Source of the DNA: Celeribacter baekdonensis B30
Lineage (GTDB): Bacteria > Pseudomonadota > Alphaproteobacteria > Rhodobacterales > Rhodobacteraceae
DNA: 64,000 nt
Direction of reading: 5' to 3'
Assembly: GCF_000299875.1 (NCBI RefSeq)
Contig: NZ_AMRK01000003.1
Coordinates: forward strand, 124,001-188,000
This document shows, piece after piece, positions 18,958-27,797 of this stretch. The notes beneath the pieces are model-generated. The model did no database searches and was not told where the DNA came from. It worked only from the letters and a program-made list of their open reading frames with translations. Position numbers and translations under genes: made by a program. Each line of letters opens with the position of its first letter. Position 1 is the first letter of the stretch.

Positions 18958-19344
18958 ATGATCCGCATAGACACGCTGAACGACACTGCCCTCGCTGTGA
19001 CCCTTGAGGGCAACATCACCAGTGACGATATCAAGGTCGTCGAGACCGCGCTTGAACCCATGTTGCAACGGCCTGCGCCCTATGGGTTGATGGTGGATTT
19101 GACGGGATTTTCCGATTTCACGGCGGGCGCTTTATTTGAAGATTTTCGCTATGAGATGTCCTTGATCCGTCGCTGGAACGAGTTTCATCATATGTCCATC
19201 GTCACCGACCGCAACTGGGTTGGCACTTGGGTCGGGATGATACAGCCGCTGTTTCCCAAAATCGAAATCAAGCTTTTTGGCCCCGACCAACGCGCCGAAG
19301 CGCGGGCTTTTGCCGCCAGTGTGACCTCTGCGCCTGTCACCTAA
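18958..19344 (+). CDS. SpoIIAA-like (STAS-fold) protein
   Basis: 128-residue protein resembling the SpoIIAA-like (DUF3478) family: N-terminal strands (ALAVTLEGNITSDD), then PYGLMVDLTGFSDFT, and a late VGTWVGMIQPLFP helix region. The fold is related to anti-sigma-factor antagonists, but the phosphorylatable serine of true SpoIIAA is not recognisable. Relatives are thought to bind small hydrophobic ligands or membranes; the role is unknown. It stands alone between two terminators. The ribosome site upstream of 18958 is weak (GGACAG). Confidence 0.72.
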   Translation: MIRIDTLNDTALAVTLEGNITSDDIKVVETALEPMLQRPAPYGLMVDLTGFSDFTAGALFEDFRYEMSLIRRWNEFHHMSIVTDRNWVGTWVGMIQPLFPKIEIKLFGPDQRAEARAFAASVTSAPVT

Positions 19345-19360
19345 AACATTGGGCATCAAA

Positions 19361-19390
19361 AGAAACGCGCCATTGGCGCGTTTCTGTGTT
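19361..19390. terminator. Terminator after SpoIIAA-like gene
   Basis: AGAAACGCGC / GCGCGTTTCT inverted repeat followed by GTGTTTT. Confidence 0.7.
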
Positions 19391-19395
19391 TTCGC

Positions 19396-19441
19396 GTGAT
19401 TGGCTAAATCGCTCCACTGGAGCGATTTTAACGCCAATCAC
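19396..19441. terminator. Nested two-arm hairpin between converging genes
   Basis: Outer arms GTGATTGGC / GCCAATCAC enclose an inner stem AAATCGCTCC-ACT-GGAGCGATTT. The inner stem with its T-run can act as terminator on the plus strand. The right outer arm overlaps the last codon and stop of the DUF6456 gene. Confidence 0.7.
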
Positions 19442-20601
19442 CCAATCAGATTTGAATAGCCCGCATCGTCATAGTGCTTTTTGAGCCGCTGAAGTGCGAT
19501 ACGCAGCACGATTTTGCCCGAACGCGCCGACCAGCCCATGCGCTTTTCGGCCTGCTCCATCCCTTCCAGATAACAACAACAACGTAGCGCAACATCGCCA
19601 AGCCCCGGCCCAAGATCGGCCAAAGCTGCGGCCACGCGAGCCTTGGCGGACTCGGGGCCAAAGCCCTTGGAATCGCCGGAAAATTCTCCGCGCCCGCCCC
19701 CCGTAAGGAAGCGATCCCAATTCTGCGCCACACGCGGCCCCATTTGCGCAAGCTCAAAATCCTCGCGCAACCGCTCAGCGGCCGCCACCAGATCAGGCGG
19801 TAAAAACGCTTCGCCGCCCTTGTCGCGCCGCCGCGACAAGACCATCACCGGGCTTTCAGCCGCGTTATAGCGAATGCGTTTGGGCCTGTCGTCCGCGAGC
19901 GTCGGCTCATCGCGAAACGCCCAATCGCGGTGTTGATCGCCAAATTTCATCGGCGCTTCGGCAAAACCGGCCCGCGCGCTTTCGTCTTCGGCCAAAAACC
20001 GGCGCAACGCGGCGCGGCCCGCGGCGGTGATCGTGTAGCGGGTGATTTTACCCTTGGCCTGCGCCGTGATCCAATCCTTGAGCGCCATTGCCTGAGCAAT
20101 CGGTCGATCCAGGACCGCGGTGCGTGTGGTGCGCCCATCCGGCAGGTCGCGCACCACCACGGCCTTTTCCATATCTTTCGCCACAGCCAGACAAGCCCCC
20201 GGCTCGGACAAGCGCCGCAGGATGCGCCGCGCTTCGCGGGCAATGGTGGCGTCATCTGGCGGGGTCTGCCCGTCTGCGTGATCGAACGGCGTTTGGTCTG
20301 TCATCGTGTCCATGTCCTTCGCTGGGGGCTTAGGGCAACCTGCGCCATGAAACGGAACTGTGTCTTTCGGAGTGAGACGGCTGAGGGTGGTCAAGGCTTC
20401 ATCGATCAACGGGTCGTCGCGTTTTTGTTCCACTTTGCGCACCTGACGCATCACGGTTGAGGGGGCACAGCCGCCCTTTCGGGCCAATTCACGAATGGTG
20501 TCGCCCGTCTCTGTATGCGCAAGATATCGTTGCGCCTCCTGAGGCACCCATTTCGGTAAGGGTCGCCCCTGTGCAGATGGATATTTCCCGTTGTCCAACA
20601 T
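19438..20601 (-). CDS. DUF6456 helix-turn-helix protein
   Basis: 387-residue protein characteristic of Rhodobacterales and relatives. The N-terminal part (about 12-60) has an HTH-like region (IRELARKGGCAPSTVMRQVRK). The C-terminal part (about 230-385) matches the DUF6456 style, ending CCCYLEGMEQAEKRMGWSARS and IALQRLKKHY. Several cysteines cluster near 345. It may be a transcription factor, but no target is known. The ATG at 20601 has GGGGGA just upstream; an ATG at 20628 is an alternative without a ribosome site. Opposite strand to the DUF6477 gene. Confidence 0.75.
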   Translation of the reverse strand: MLDNGKYPSAQGRPLPKWVPQEAQRYLAHTETGDTIRELARKGGCAPSTVMRQVRKVEQKRDDPLIDEALTTLSRLTPKDTVPFHGAGCPKPPAKDMDTMTDQTPFDHADGQTPPDDATIAREARRILRRLSEPGACLAVAKDMEKAVVVRDLPDGRTTRTAVLDRPIAQAMALKDWITAQAKGKITRYTITAAGRAALRRFLAEDESARAGFAEAPMKFGDQHRDWAFRDEPTLADDRPKRIRYNAAESPVMVLSRRRDKGGEAFLPPDLVAAAERLREDFELAQMGPRVAQNWDRFLTGGGRGEFSGDSKGFGPESAKARVAAALADLGPGLGDVALRCCCYLEGMEQAEKRMGWSARSGKIVLRIALQRLKKHYDDAGYSNLIG

Positions 20602-20956
20602 TGTTCCCCCAAGTTCACTCTTCAGCATTGTTTCTATTTTAGACACAGTCAGATTGGGAGCCTTCACCAATCCACAGGATATCCACTGGCTTTGCACAGA
20701 TTATCCCACAAATTACCCCGAATCTGACCACAACCATGAGTTGCATTGGTTACCTAAACGTTAATTGTTTCCTGTTTTGATATTATCGTTTCCAACTCAT
20801 AAACAACCGAGCAAAGGACCGTTCGCATTGCGGAAACAATGCGCAACACACGTTTAGGTTGTGCCAGAGTGAGGAAGAACCGTGATGCCGGGGCCGCATG
20901 TCCAACACAGACATCCCTCAAAAGCGCGGGCATTCATGCAACAGGAGACCATGATC
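20602..20956. promoter_or_regulatory. 355-bp divergent region between DUF6456 and DUF6477 genes
   Basis: No credible gene. Four sites resembling the DnaA box TTATCCACA lie within 43 bp at 20668-20710 (each with one or two mismatches or an extra base). TTAC-CTAAACG-TTAA at 20750-20764 is one mismatch from the CtrA pattern TTAA-N7-TTAA. GCATTG-N6-CAATGC at 20825-20842 is a perfect inverted repeat. The ribosome site AGGAG at 20943-20947 serves the plus gene. Confidence 0.45.
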
Positions 20957-21250
20957 ATGAACGATGTCACAACCCTGCTCAACACGCTGCGCCGCCCTCG
21001 CCTTTTGATCCGCGCCGCCCGCTTTGGTCTCAATGATTACAACCGAAACCGCGACCTGAAACGGGTCATGCGCACCGCCAATGCCCCGTCGCCAGCGCGC
21101 GCCGTGTCCTCTTTGATCGAGGAAGAGGCCAAGATCGAAGAGACCCGCCGCTCGGGCGACGCCGCCTATAATGTGACACGCCATGTCGAAGTGTTGATCG
21201 CGCTCTTGGGCGAGGCCCGGCTTTTGCCGCGCGAACAAACCGCCGCCTGA
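20957..21250 (+). CDS. DUF6477 family protein
   Basis: 97-residue basic, helical protein starting MNDVTTLLNTLRRPRLLIRA, followed by an acidic helix (SSLIEEEAKIEETRR) and VLIALLGEARLL. The pattern is that of DUF6477, found in Rhodobacterales. Function unknown. ATG at 20957 is chosen because AGGAG lies 9 bases upstream; ATG at 20951 is too close and 20882 too far. A long-loop terminator follows. Confidence 0.75.
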   Translation: MNDVTTLLNTLRRPRLLIRAARFGLNDYNRNRDLKRVMRTANAPSPARAVSSLIEEEAKIEETRRSGDAAYNVTRHVEVLIALLGEARLLPREQTAA

Positions 21251-21282
21251 ACCTGATTTGAGCGCCCCGCCCGGGCGCCAAT

Positions 21283-21344
21283 GCCCCCCGTTTCCGCCAT
21301 CTCTGTTTTAAAATTCACAGGGGCCGAAACGGGGGGCTCTTTTG
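21283..21344 (+). terminator. Long-loop terminator after DUF6477 gene
   Basis: 12-bp perfect stem GCCCCCCGTTTC / GAAACGGGGGGC with a 31-base loop, followed by TCTTTTG. Confidence 0.7.
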
Positions 21345-21473
21345 TGTAAAATGATCCGCGCACCACAGCAAAGTTCCGCAAGCTGCAAAATCCACACGCA
21401 TTCCATGTCGATTGGGCACATATGGCGGGAATCCATCTTGCCACAGAGGCGGAGCTGCGGGTAAAGGCATGTC

Positions 21474-23045
21474 ATGACTCAAGTGATCCATGACCGCCTC
21501 CTCATCATCGACTTTGGCTCTCAGGTGACGCAGCTCATTGCGCGTCGTCTGCGTGAGTTGAATGTCTTTTGCGAAATTCACCCCTATCAAAACGTCACCG
21601 AGGCGTTGCTGAAAGAGATTGCGCCGAAAGCGATCATCTTTTCCGGCGGCCCGGATTCGGTGATGCGCGAGGGCAGCCCGCGGCCGCCGAAAGCGGCCTA
21701 TGATCTGGGTGTACCGATTTTGGGCATTTGCTATGGCCAGCAGGTGATGATGCATGACCTGGGCGGCCGGGTCGAAGCGGGCGAACATGCGACCGCCGAA
21801 TTTGGCCGCGCCTATGTGACGCCGACCGAGACCCGCCCGGAGTTTTTGAACGGCTGGTTCATGGATGGCACGGGCAAAGAACAAGTCTGGATGTCGCATG
21901 GCGATCACGTCGCCGAAATAGCCCCCGGCTTTGAAGTCTTCGGCACCTCCCCCGGCGCGCCTTTTGCGATCACCGCCGATCTTGAGCGAAACTTCTACGC
22001 GGTGCAGTTCCATCCCGAAGTGCATCACACGCCGAATGGCGCGACGATTTATGAGAATTTCGTGCGGCTTGCGGGCTTTACCGGCGACTGGACCATGGGC
22101 GCCTACCGTGAGGAAATGATTGCGAAAATCCGTGAACAGGTGGGCGACAATCATGTGATTTGCGGTCTGTCCGGTGGTGTTGACAGTTCGGTCACCGCGA
22201 TTCTGTTGCACGAAGCCATTGGCGAGCAACTGACCTGTGTATTCGTCGATCACGGGTTGCTACGCCTCAACGAGGCCGAGCAAGTCGTCAAAATGTTCCG
22301 CGACAATTACAATATCAAACTGATCCATGCCGATGAGTCTGACCTGTTCTTGGGCGAGCTGGAGGGCGTTTCCGACCCTGAAACCAAGCGCAAGATCATC
22401 GGCAAGCTGTTCATCGACGTGTTCCAAAAATACGCCAATGAGATCAAGGACGCGAAATTCTTGGCCCAGGGCACGCTTTACCCCGATGTGATCGAATCTG
22501 TGTCCTTCTCGGGCGGCCCCTCTGTGACGATCAAATCGCACCACAATGTCGGCGGTCTGCCGGAAAAAATGGGGCTGAAACTGGTCGAACCGCTGCGTGC
22601 CTTGTTCAAAGACGAGGTGCGCGCGCTGGGGCATGAGCTGGGCCTTCCGGCCTCCTTCATCGGTCGCCATCCCTTCCCCGGTCCGGGCCTTGCGATCCGC
22701 TGCCCCGGTGAAATCACCCGCGAAAAACTGGCAATTCTGCAAAAAGCCGATGCGGTTTACATCGACCAGATCCGCAAACACGGGCTCTATGACGAGATTT
22801 GGCAGGCTTTCGCCGCAATCTTGCCGATGCGCACCGTCGGCGTGATGGGCGACGGGCGGACCTATGATTTCGCGCTCGCCTTGCGCGCCGTGACCTCGGT
22901 CGATGGCATGACGGCGGATTACTATCCGTTCAGCCATGATTTCCTGGGCGAAACCTCGACCCGGATCATCAACGAAGTCAAAGGCATCAACCGCGTGTTT
23001 TATGACTGCACCTCGAAGCCGCCGGGCACGATCGAATTGGAATAA
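21474..23045 (+). CDS. guaA: GMP synthase (glutamine-hydrolysing)
   Basis: Converts XMP to GMP in purine synthesis, 523 residues. The class I glutamine amidotransferase domain (about 1-200) has the triad C86 (LGICYGQQ), H180 and E182 (FHPEVHH). The ATP pyrophosphatase domain has the P-loop SGGVDSS at 233-239. The C-terminal dimerisation domain ends with KPPGTIELE, as in the family. ATG at 21474 has AAGG upstream. Stands alone, with a strong terminator. Confidence 0.97.
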   Translation: MTQVIHDRLLIIDFGSQVTQLIARRLRELNVFCEIHPYQNVTEALLKEIAPKAIIFSGGPDSVMREGSPRPPKAAYDLGVPILGICYGQQVMMHDLGGRVEAGEHATAEFGRAYVTPTETRPEFLNGWFMDGTGKEQVWMSHGDHVAEIAPGFEVFGTSPGAPFAITADLERNFYAVQFHPEVHHTPNGATIYENFVRLAGFTGDWTMGAYREEMIAKIREQVGDNHVICGLSGGVDSSVTAILLHEAIGEQLTCVFVDHGLLRLNEAEQVVKMFRDNYNIKLIHADESDLFLGELEGVSDPETKRKIIGKLFIDVFQKYANEIKDAKFLAQGTLYPDVIESVSFSGGPSVTIKSHHNVGGLPEKMGLKLVEPLRALFKDEVRALGHELGLPASFIGRHPFPGPGLAIRCPGEITREKLAILQKADAVYIDQIRKHGLYDEIWQAFAAILPMRTVGVMGDGRTYDFALALRAVTSVDGMTADYYPFSHDFLGETSTRIINEVKGINRVFYDCTSKPPGTIELE

Positions 23046-23072
23046 GCCCCCGCAGGCACGCGATAAAATCAC

Positions 23073-23102
23073 AAAGGCGCTCTTTGGGGCGCCTTTTCTT
23101 TT
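23073..23102 (+). terminator. guaA terminator
   Basis: AAAGGCGC / GCGCCTTT stem, loop TCTTTGGG, then TTCTTTT. Confidence 0.85.
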
Positions 23103-23158
23103 GCCAAGCCGCCTCAAGGGCGGGTATTGCACTGGGGATCAACTGGGAGGGGACGATT

Positions 23159-23437
23159 TTGGCAAAAGTCATGCTGACAGGAACGATGCGCTGTAAGCCG
23201 CATGAGGTCGACAGTGTCGTGGCGCTTTTGCCCCGGCACCACCGTCTGAGCGAGGCCGAACCGGGGTGTTTGTCCTTTGAGCTTTGGCAGGACGAATTGG
23301 ACCCGTGTTGTTTTCATGTCAGCGAAGTGTTTCGCAGCGAGGCCGATTTTGCCGCCCACCAAGACCGCACCCACAGCTCAGATTGGGGCCGCGTCACCCA
23401 ACATATGACCCGAGATTTCAATAAGAGAGTGCTATGA
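23159..23437 (+). CDS. Antibiotic-biosynthesis-monooxygenase (ABM) domain protein
   Basis: 92-residue ferredoxin-like ABM-fold protein (EAEPGCLSFELWQDELDP..., SEADFAAHQDRTHSSDW). Small ABM proteins act as quinol or heme monooxygenases or are uncharacterised; the substrate cannot be told. TTG at 23159 is chosen because GGGAGGGG lies 6 bases upstream. The first ATG (23171) would be 18 bases away. The stop overlaps the next gene as ATGA, so both are translated together. Confidence 0.8.
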   Translation: MAKVMLTGTMRCKPHEVDSVVALLPRHHRLSEAEPGCLSFELWQDELDPCCFHVSEVFRSEADFAAHQDRTHSSDWGRVTQHMTRDFNKRVL

Positions 23438-24330
23438 CCAACGCGCAAACGCACCCGATCCGCGCCGCCTTTTGGATGATGGGCGCGGTGTTCGGGTTTT
23501 CCTCCATGGCCGTGGCCGGGCGCATGGTGTCGGCCAACCTCGATACCTTTGAAATTCTGGGCTATCGCTCTCTGTTCGGCCTGATGATCGTACTGCCCGT
23601 CGCGATATTTCAGGGCCGCCTGTCCGAACTCAGACCGCGGTCTTTGCCGCTCCACATCGGTCGAAATCTGGGCCATTTTGCCGGTCAAAACCTTTGGCTC
23701 TTTGCCCTGACATTGATCCCATTGGCGCAGCTTTTCGCGCTGGAATTCTCCTATCCCATTCTCGTGGGCTTAGGTGCCACCGTGTTTTTGGGCGAAAAAA
23801 TGACCCCGACCCGCGCCTTGGCAGCACTGATGGGCTTTGCCGGCATCCTGATCGTGGCCCGTCCATTTGGCGCGGACGGTCTGTCCATCGGCCTGTTCGC
23901 CGCCATGGCCTGTGCCCTTGGATTTGCCACCTCGGCCCTGTTCACCAAACAACTCACCCGCACCGCAAACGTGTCGATTCTTGCCATCATGTTCTGGATG
24001 GTGACGCTGCAACTTTTGTTTGGATTTGTCTGCGCCATGATGGACGGCTCCGCCGCTTGGCTCACGCTCACAGACCTGCCTTGGGTCATCTGGATCGCTC
24101 TGGCCGGGCTTGGCGCGCATTTTTGCCTGACCAAAGCGCTCAGCCTCGCCCCCGCCTCCATCGTCACGCCAATAGACTTTCTGCGCCTGCCTGTGATCGG
24201 CGTGGTCGGGATGCTGCTCTATGGGGAAAGCCTTGATATTTTTGTTTTTATCGGCGCAGGCATCATTTTTGTCGCCAATTACATCAACATCCTCTCCGAG
24301 TCCCGTCGCACAGCGACATGGCTCGCGTGA
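23434..24330 (+). CDS. EamA-family (DMT) membrane transporter
   Basis: 298-residue protein with about ten hydrophobic helices arranged as two EamA repeats. The repeat pattern is visible in LGYRSLFGLM, LIPLAQLFALEFSYPILVGL and, in the second half, FLRLPVIGVVGMLLYGES. It sits in the inner membrane as an exporter of metabolites. Substrate unknown. Its ATG overlaps the ABM gene stop. Confidence 0.87.
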   Translation: MTNAQTHPIRAAFWMMGAVFGFSSMAVAGRMVSANLDTFEILGYRSLFGLMIVLPVAIFQGRLSELRPRSLPLHIGRNLGHFAGQNLWLFALTLIPLAQLFALEFSYPILVGLGATVFLGEKMTPTRALAALMGFAGILIVARPFGADGLSIGLFAAMACALGFATSALFTKQLTRTANVSILAIMFWMVTLQLLFGFVCAMMDGSAAWLTLTDLPWVIWIALAGLGAHFCLTKALSLAPASIVTPIDFLRLPVIGVVGMLLYGESLDIFVFIGAGIIFVANYINILSESRRTATWLA

Positions 24331-24570
24331 TCACGCTGTTGCAGCGCCGCAAGGGGTCATTTTAAAACTATGACGCGGCGTCAGAATTGCTTGAAATTTC
24401 GCACAGGCTTAGGCTGAAATCACAACATGTGCGGCAAATCGCGCAACGACTTCACAAAACAGTGACAACACCACTGAACCACCACAGAACCACCAGATCG
24501 ACAAAATAAAACCGTGTCGGCACCACTACATAAAGGAAACGCGCCCAGGGCTCGTTTAGGGATGGAGACT

Positions 24571-25695
24571 ATGAAAAACACATCAATTTTGGCATTGGCC
24601 TGTGCGGTCACCGCGACAGGCGCATTTGCAGGCGGGATCGACAGGTCCGGTCAATCCATAGCGCCGATCTTTGAAGATGGCAGCTATTTGGAATTCTCGT
24701 TTGGGAGCGTGAGCCCAACGGTATCGGGCGTTCAGACCGGCACCTATAATGATGGCACGACGGTCGTTCCGGGCTTGGGTCAGTCCTCTGGCAACATGGT
24801 CGAGTCATACACATCCGTCGGTGCCGCCTATAAAACCGACCTAAATGACAAATTCAGCGTTGCGTTGATTTTTGACCAGCCTTTCGGAGCTGACGTCAAT
24901 TATTCCTTCGCGGACTCCCCCGCGCCCTACGCCTATACTGGTTCCACAGCTTCGATCGATTCCAACAGCCTGACTGCAGTGCTGCGCTACAAAATCAACG
25001 ACCGCATCTCGGTTCTTGGTGGTGTGCGTGAAGTGACCTCTAAGGGCAAAGTTGCGCTGTCCAACGGCTATACGATGAACACCACCACAGAAACCGATTG
25101 GGGCTATGTGATTGGTGCGGCCTACGAGATCCCCGACATCGCCCTGCGCGCGGCTCTGACCTATAACTCTGAAATCACCCATGATTTCACCACGACCGAG
25201 AACGGCGGTTTTGACAGCCCGATGGAAACCCGCCTGCCGCAGTCGGTCAATCTCGATTTTCAAACCGGGATTGCCGCAGATACGCTGTTGATGGCCTCTG
25301 TGCGTTGGGCCGAATGGACCGCGTTCGACATTTCGCCAACCGGCTATGTCGCCAGTGCGGGCGATGCGCTTGTCGATTACGACGATGACACGATCTCCTA
25401 CAGCTTGGGTGTCGGGCGCCGGTTCAATGACAAACTGAGCGGTTCCATCATGGTCGGCTATGAAAAATCCACCGGCGGCTATTCTGGCAACCTCGGCCCA
25501 ACCGATGGCTACGCCTCGCTGGGTCTTGGCCTGAAATATCAGATCACCGAGCAAACCGCGATTTCGGGGGGCGTGCGCTACGTTTGGATCGGCGATGCCG
25601 AAACCGAAAACCCAACGGCACCGGGCACCACATTTGGTGAGTTCACAGGCAATGACGCCACCGCGTTTGGCATCAAAATTTCGCACTCGTTCTAA
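24571..25695 (+). CDS. FadL/OmpP1-type outer-membrane channel
   Basis: 374-residue outer-membrane protein. The signal peptide is MKNTSILALACAVTATGAFA (cleavage after residue 20). The mature start GGIDRSGQSIAPIFEDGSYL is the usual FadL/OmpP1/TodX hatch region. Alternating beta-strands follow, and the protein ends in the C-terminal phenylalanine (HSF) required for barrel assembly. The family imports long-chain fatty acids and other hydrophobic compounds. ATG at 24571 has GGAG upstream. Confidence 0.9.
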   Translation: MKNTSILALACAVTATGAFAGGIDRSGQSIAPIFEDGSYLEFSFGSVSPTVSGVQTGTYNDGTTVVPGLGQSSGNMVESYTSVGAAYKTDLNDKFSVALIFDQPFGADVNYSFADSPAPYAYTGSTASIDSNSLTAVLRYKINDRISVLGGVREVTSKGKVALSNGYTMNTTTETDWGYVIGAAYEIPDIALRAALTYNSEITHDFTTTENGGFDSPMETRLPQSVNLDFQTGIAADTLLMASVRWAEWTAFDISPTGYVASAGDALVDYDDDTISYSLGVGRRFNDKLSGSIMVGYEKSTGGYSGNLGPTDGYASLGLGLKYQITEQTAISGGVRYVWIGDAETENPTAPGTTFGEFTGNDATAFGIKISHSF

Positions 25696-25731
25696 TCTGC
25701 AGGTCAAACAACCTGTAAAGATGGATGTTTC

Positions 25732-25760
25732 AAAGGCCCCGCCCCTCCGCGGGGCCTTTT
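25732..25760 (+). terminator. Terminator of fadL-like gene
   Basis: 11-bp perfect stem AAAGGCCCCGC / GCGGGGCCTTT with loop CCCTCC and T-run. Confidence 0.9.
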
Positions 25761-25895
25761 CACATGTATCTAATGCTTCTGATCACATTTCGTGATCCTC
25801 TTTTACACAAATTCCGGTTTGCCTGCGCACCTGCCCTCCGCCATGGTCCGCACAGATCGACACCGTCCCGACGGGACATCCACAGGACACATCTC

Positions 25896-26819
25896 ATGGC
25901 CCCGCAAAAAACCATTTCCGCCGCAGCATGGCTTGGCCTGGCCGCCATGGGTTTGCTCTGGGGCGGGTCTTTCCTGTCTGTCGCGCTGTTGATCCGCGAG
26001 TTGCCAATCTATTGGGTCGTCGCCGGACGCGTCACCATCGCAGCGCTGGTGTTATGGTCCTATGTGCTGATCAAAGGCCTGCCGGTCCCGCCAATGCGCC
26101 ACTATCTATGGCGTTTCATCGTCGTCGGCTGCCTGACCTCCGCCCTGCCGTTTCTGTTGATCACCTGGGCGCAACACCGCATTCCCTCGGGACTTGCGGG
26201 AATTCTCAACGCCTCCACCGCGATTTTCGGCGTGCTCTTTGCAGCGCTGTTTTTTGCCGATGAAAAGCTCGGTCTGCGCAAAGGTGCGGGGGTGATTTTG
26301 GGCGTTTTGGGCATTGTCACCGTGATCGGCCCGGACGCGCTTCATGCCTTTGATCTGACCTCTCTGAGCCAATTGGCGATGATCGCGGCAACAATTTCCT
26401 ATGGCCTATCCAATGTCATTGGCCGCAGGCTTTTGGCCGATCTCAAACCGCAAGTTGCCGCCGCCGGGATGCTGTCGGGTGCCGCCGTGTTTGCCCTGCC
26501 CGTGGCGATTGTCACCTCCGGTCCGCCGCCGATGTCGCTGATGCCGTCCACATGGGGCGCGCTTTTGTACCTCTCGGTGATGGCCACAGGTGTGACCTAT
26601 TTGATCTACTACCGTGTGCTCAAATCGGCGGGTGCGGGCAACACCTCGCTGACCACGTTGATCGTCGCACCGGTGTCGATCGCGCTCGGTGCCGTGGTCT
26701 TGGGCGAAAGCCTCTCCCCCTCGGCCTATGCCGGGTTTGGCCTGATCGCGTTTGGGCTTTTGGTCATTGACGGTCGGATTTTGGCGCGGCTCAAGCGCAT
26801 CAACCCGGTGCAAACATAA
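25896..26819 (+). CDS. EamA-family (DMT) membrane transporter
   Basis: 307-residue inner-membrane protein with ten predicted helices in two EamA repeats (GLLWGGSFLSVALLIRELP; second repeat around ATISYGLSNVIGRRLL). A putative metabolite exporter; substrate unknown. It is a second EamA protein within 3 kb but is not a close copy of the one at 23434. ATG at 25896 has AGGA upstream. An extension to 25725 runs back over the previous gene's terminator and is rejected. Confidence 0.87.
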   Translation: MAPQKTISAAAWLGLAAMGLLWGGSFLSVALLIRELPIYWVVAGRVTIAALVLWSYVLIKGLPVPPMRHYLWRFIVVGCLTSALPFLLITWAQHRIPSGLAGILNASTAIFGVLFAALFFADEKLGLRKGAGVILGVLGIVTVIGPDALHAFDLTSLSQLAMIAATISYGLSNVIGRRLLADLKPQVAAAGMLSGAAVFALPVAIVTSGPPPMSLMPSTWGALLYLSVMATGVTYLIYYRVLKSAGAGNTSLTTLIVAPVSIALGAVVLGESLSPSAYAGFGLIAFGLLVIDGRILARLKRINPVQT

Positions 26820-26894
26820 CACAGCCCTGGCCAAAACCCCTTGCTCCAGCCGCGCCCACATGGCACCCAAGGGTGGATCAACAAAGGATGCGAG

Positions 26895-27761
26895 ATGCGT
26901 TACACCTCGGGCAAAGACTGGCACGGCTGCGCCGCCAAAAGAGTTATTCTCTTTGGCATGTCAGGTCTTGGAAAAACTCATATTTCCAATATGTTGCGGG
27001 ACACCAAAGCCTGGTATCATTACTCGGTCGATTACCGGATCGGCACGCGCTACCTGGGCGAGGCGATTGACGACAACCTCAAAAAGGTCGCCATGCGCGA
27101 TCCGTTCTTGCGCGATCAATTCCTGTCTGACAGCATCTATATCAAATCCAACATCACCTTTAACAATCTGGCCCCGGTCTCCTATTTTCTCGGCAAACCC
27201 GGCGCGCCGGAGTTGGGCGGCATTCCGATGGTCGAATTTCAACGCCGTCAGGCACTGTTTCGCACCGCCGAAGAGGCCGCATTGATGGACACGGGCCATT
27301 TCATCAGCCGCGCCCAAGACCTCTACGGCTATCCGCATTTCGTCTGCGACACCGGCGGGTCGATCTGTGAATGGGTCGATGCCAAAGACCCAAGCGATCC
27401 GATCCTGAAAGCGCTCTCAAAAGACGCGCTTTTGGTCTGGATCAAGGGGTCGGAGGCCCATACCGAAGAGTTGATCCGCCGCTTTGACCGCGCGCCCAAA
27501 CCGATGGCCTATCAGCCGGAATTTTTGGCAGCAATCTGGGACGAATATCTTAGCGAGAAGCGCGTCAGCGAAGCCGAGGTCAACCCTGACGATTTCATCC
27601 GCTACACCTATGCCCGCGCCCTCGCCCACCGTCAGCCGCGCTATGCCGCCATGGCCGAAAACTGGGGCGTGACCGTGAGCGCCGAAGACGTGGCGGCGGC
27701 CAAAACGCCCGAAGGCTTTGACACGCTGATCGGTGAGGCGCTTGATTTTCGAGCCTCGTAA
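26895..27761 (+). CDS. P-loop ATPase of unknown function
   Basis: 288-residue soluble protein with Walker A GMSGLGKT at 21-28, shortly after RVILF. Later HFVCDTGGSICEW (about 155) and a GSEAHTEELIRRFDRAPKPMAY segment suggest a nucleotide-kinase-like P-loop fold. I do not recognise the family function. The ribosome site AAAGGA precedes the ATG by 8 bases. It lies 36 bp upstream of metA on the same strand without a terminator, so it is probably in one transcript with metA and the hydrolase gene. Confidence 0.75.
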   Translation: MRYTSGKDWHGCAAKRVILFGMSGLGKTHISNMLRDTKAWYHYSVDYRIGTRYLGEAIDDNLKKVAMRDPFLRDQFLSDSIYIKSNITFNNLAPVSYFLGKPGAPELGGIPMVEFQRRQALFRTAEEAALMDTGHFISRAQDLYGYPHFVCDTGGSICEWVDAKDPSDPILKALSKDALLVWIKGSEAHTEELIRRFDRAPKPMAYQPEFLAAIWDEYLSEKRVSEAEVNPDDFIRYTYARALAHRQPRYAAMAENWGVTVSAEDVAAAKTPEGFDTLIGEALDFRAS

Positions 27762-27797
27762 ACCTAAATGACTTTCCCACCACGAAGGACCTGACAG

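Noticed and set aside
27762-27797. SAM-II riboswitch before metA
   Set aside because: Only 36 bp are available and no riboswitch fold is seen.
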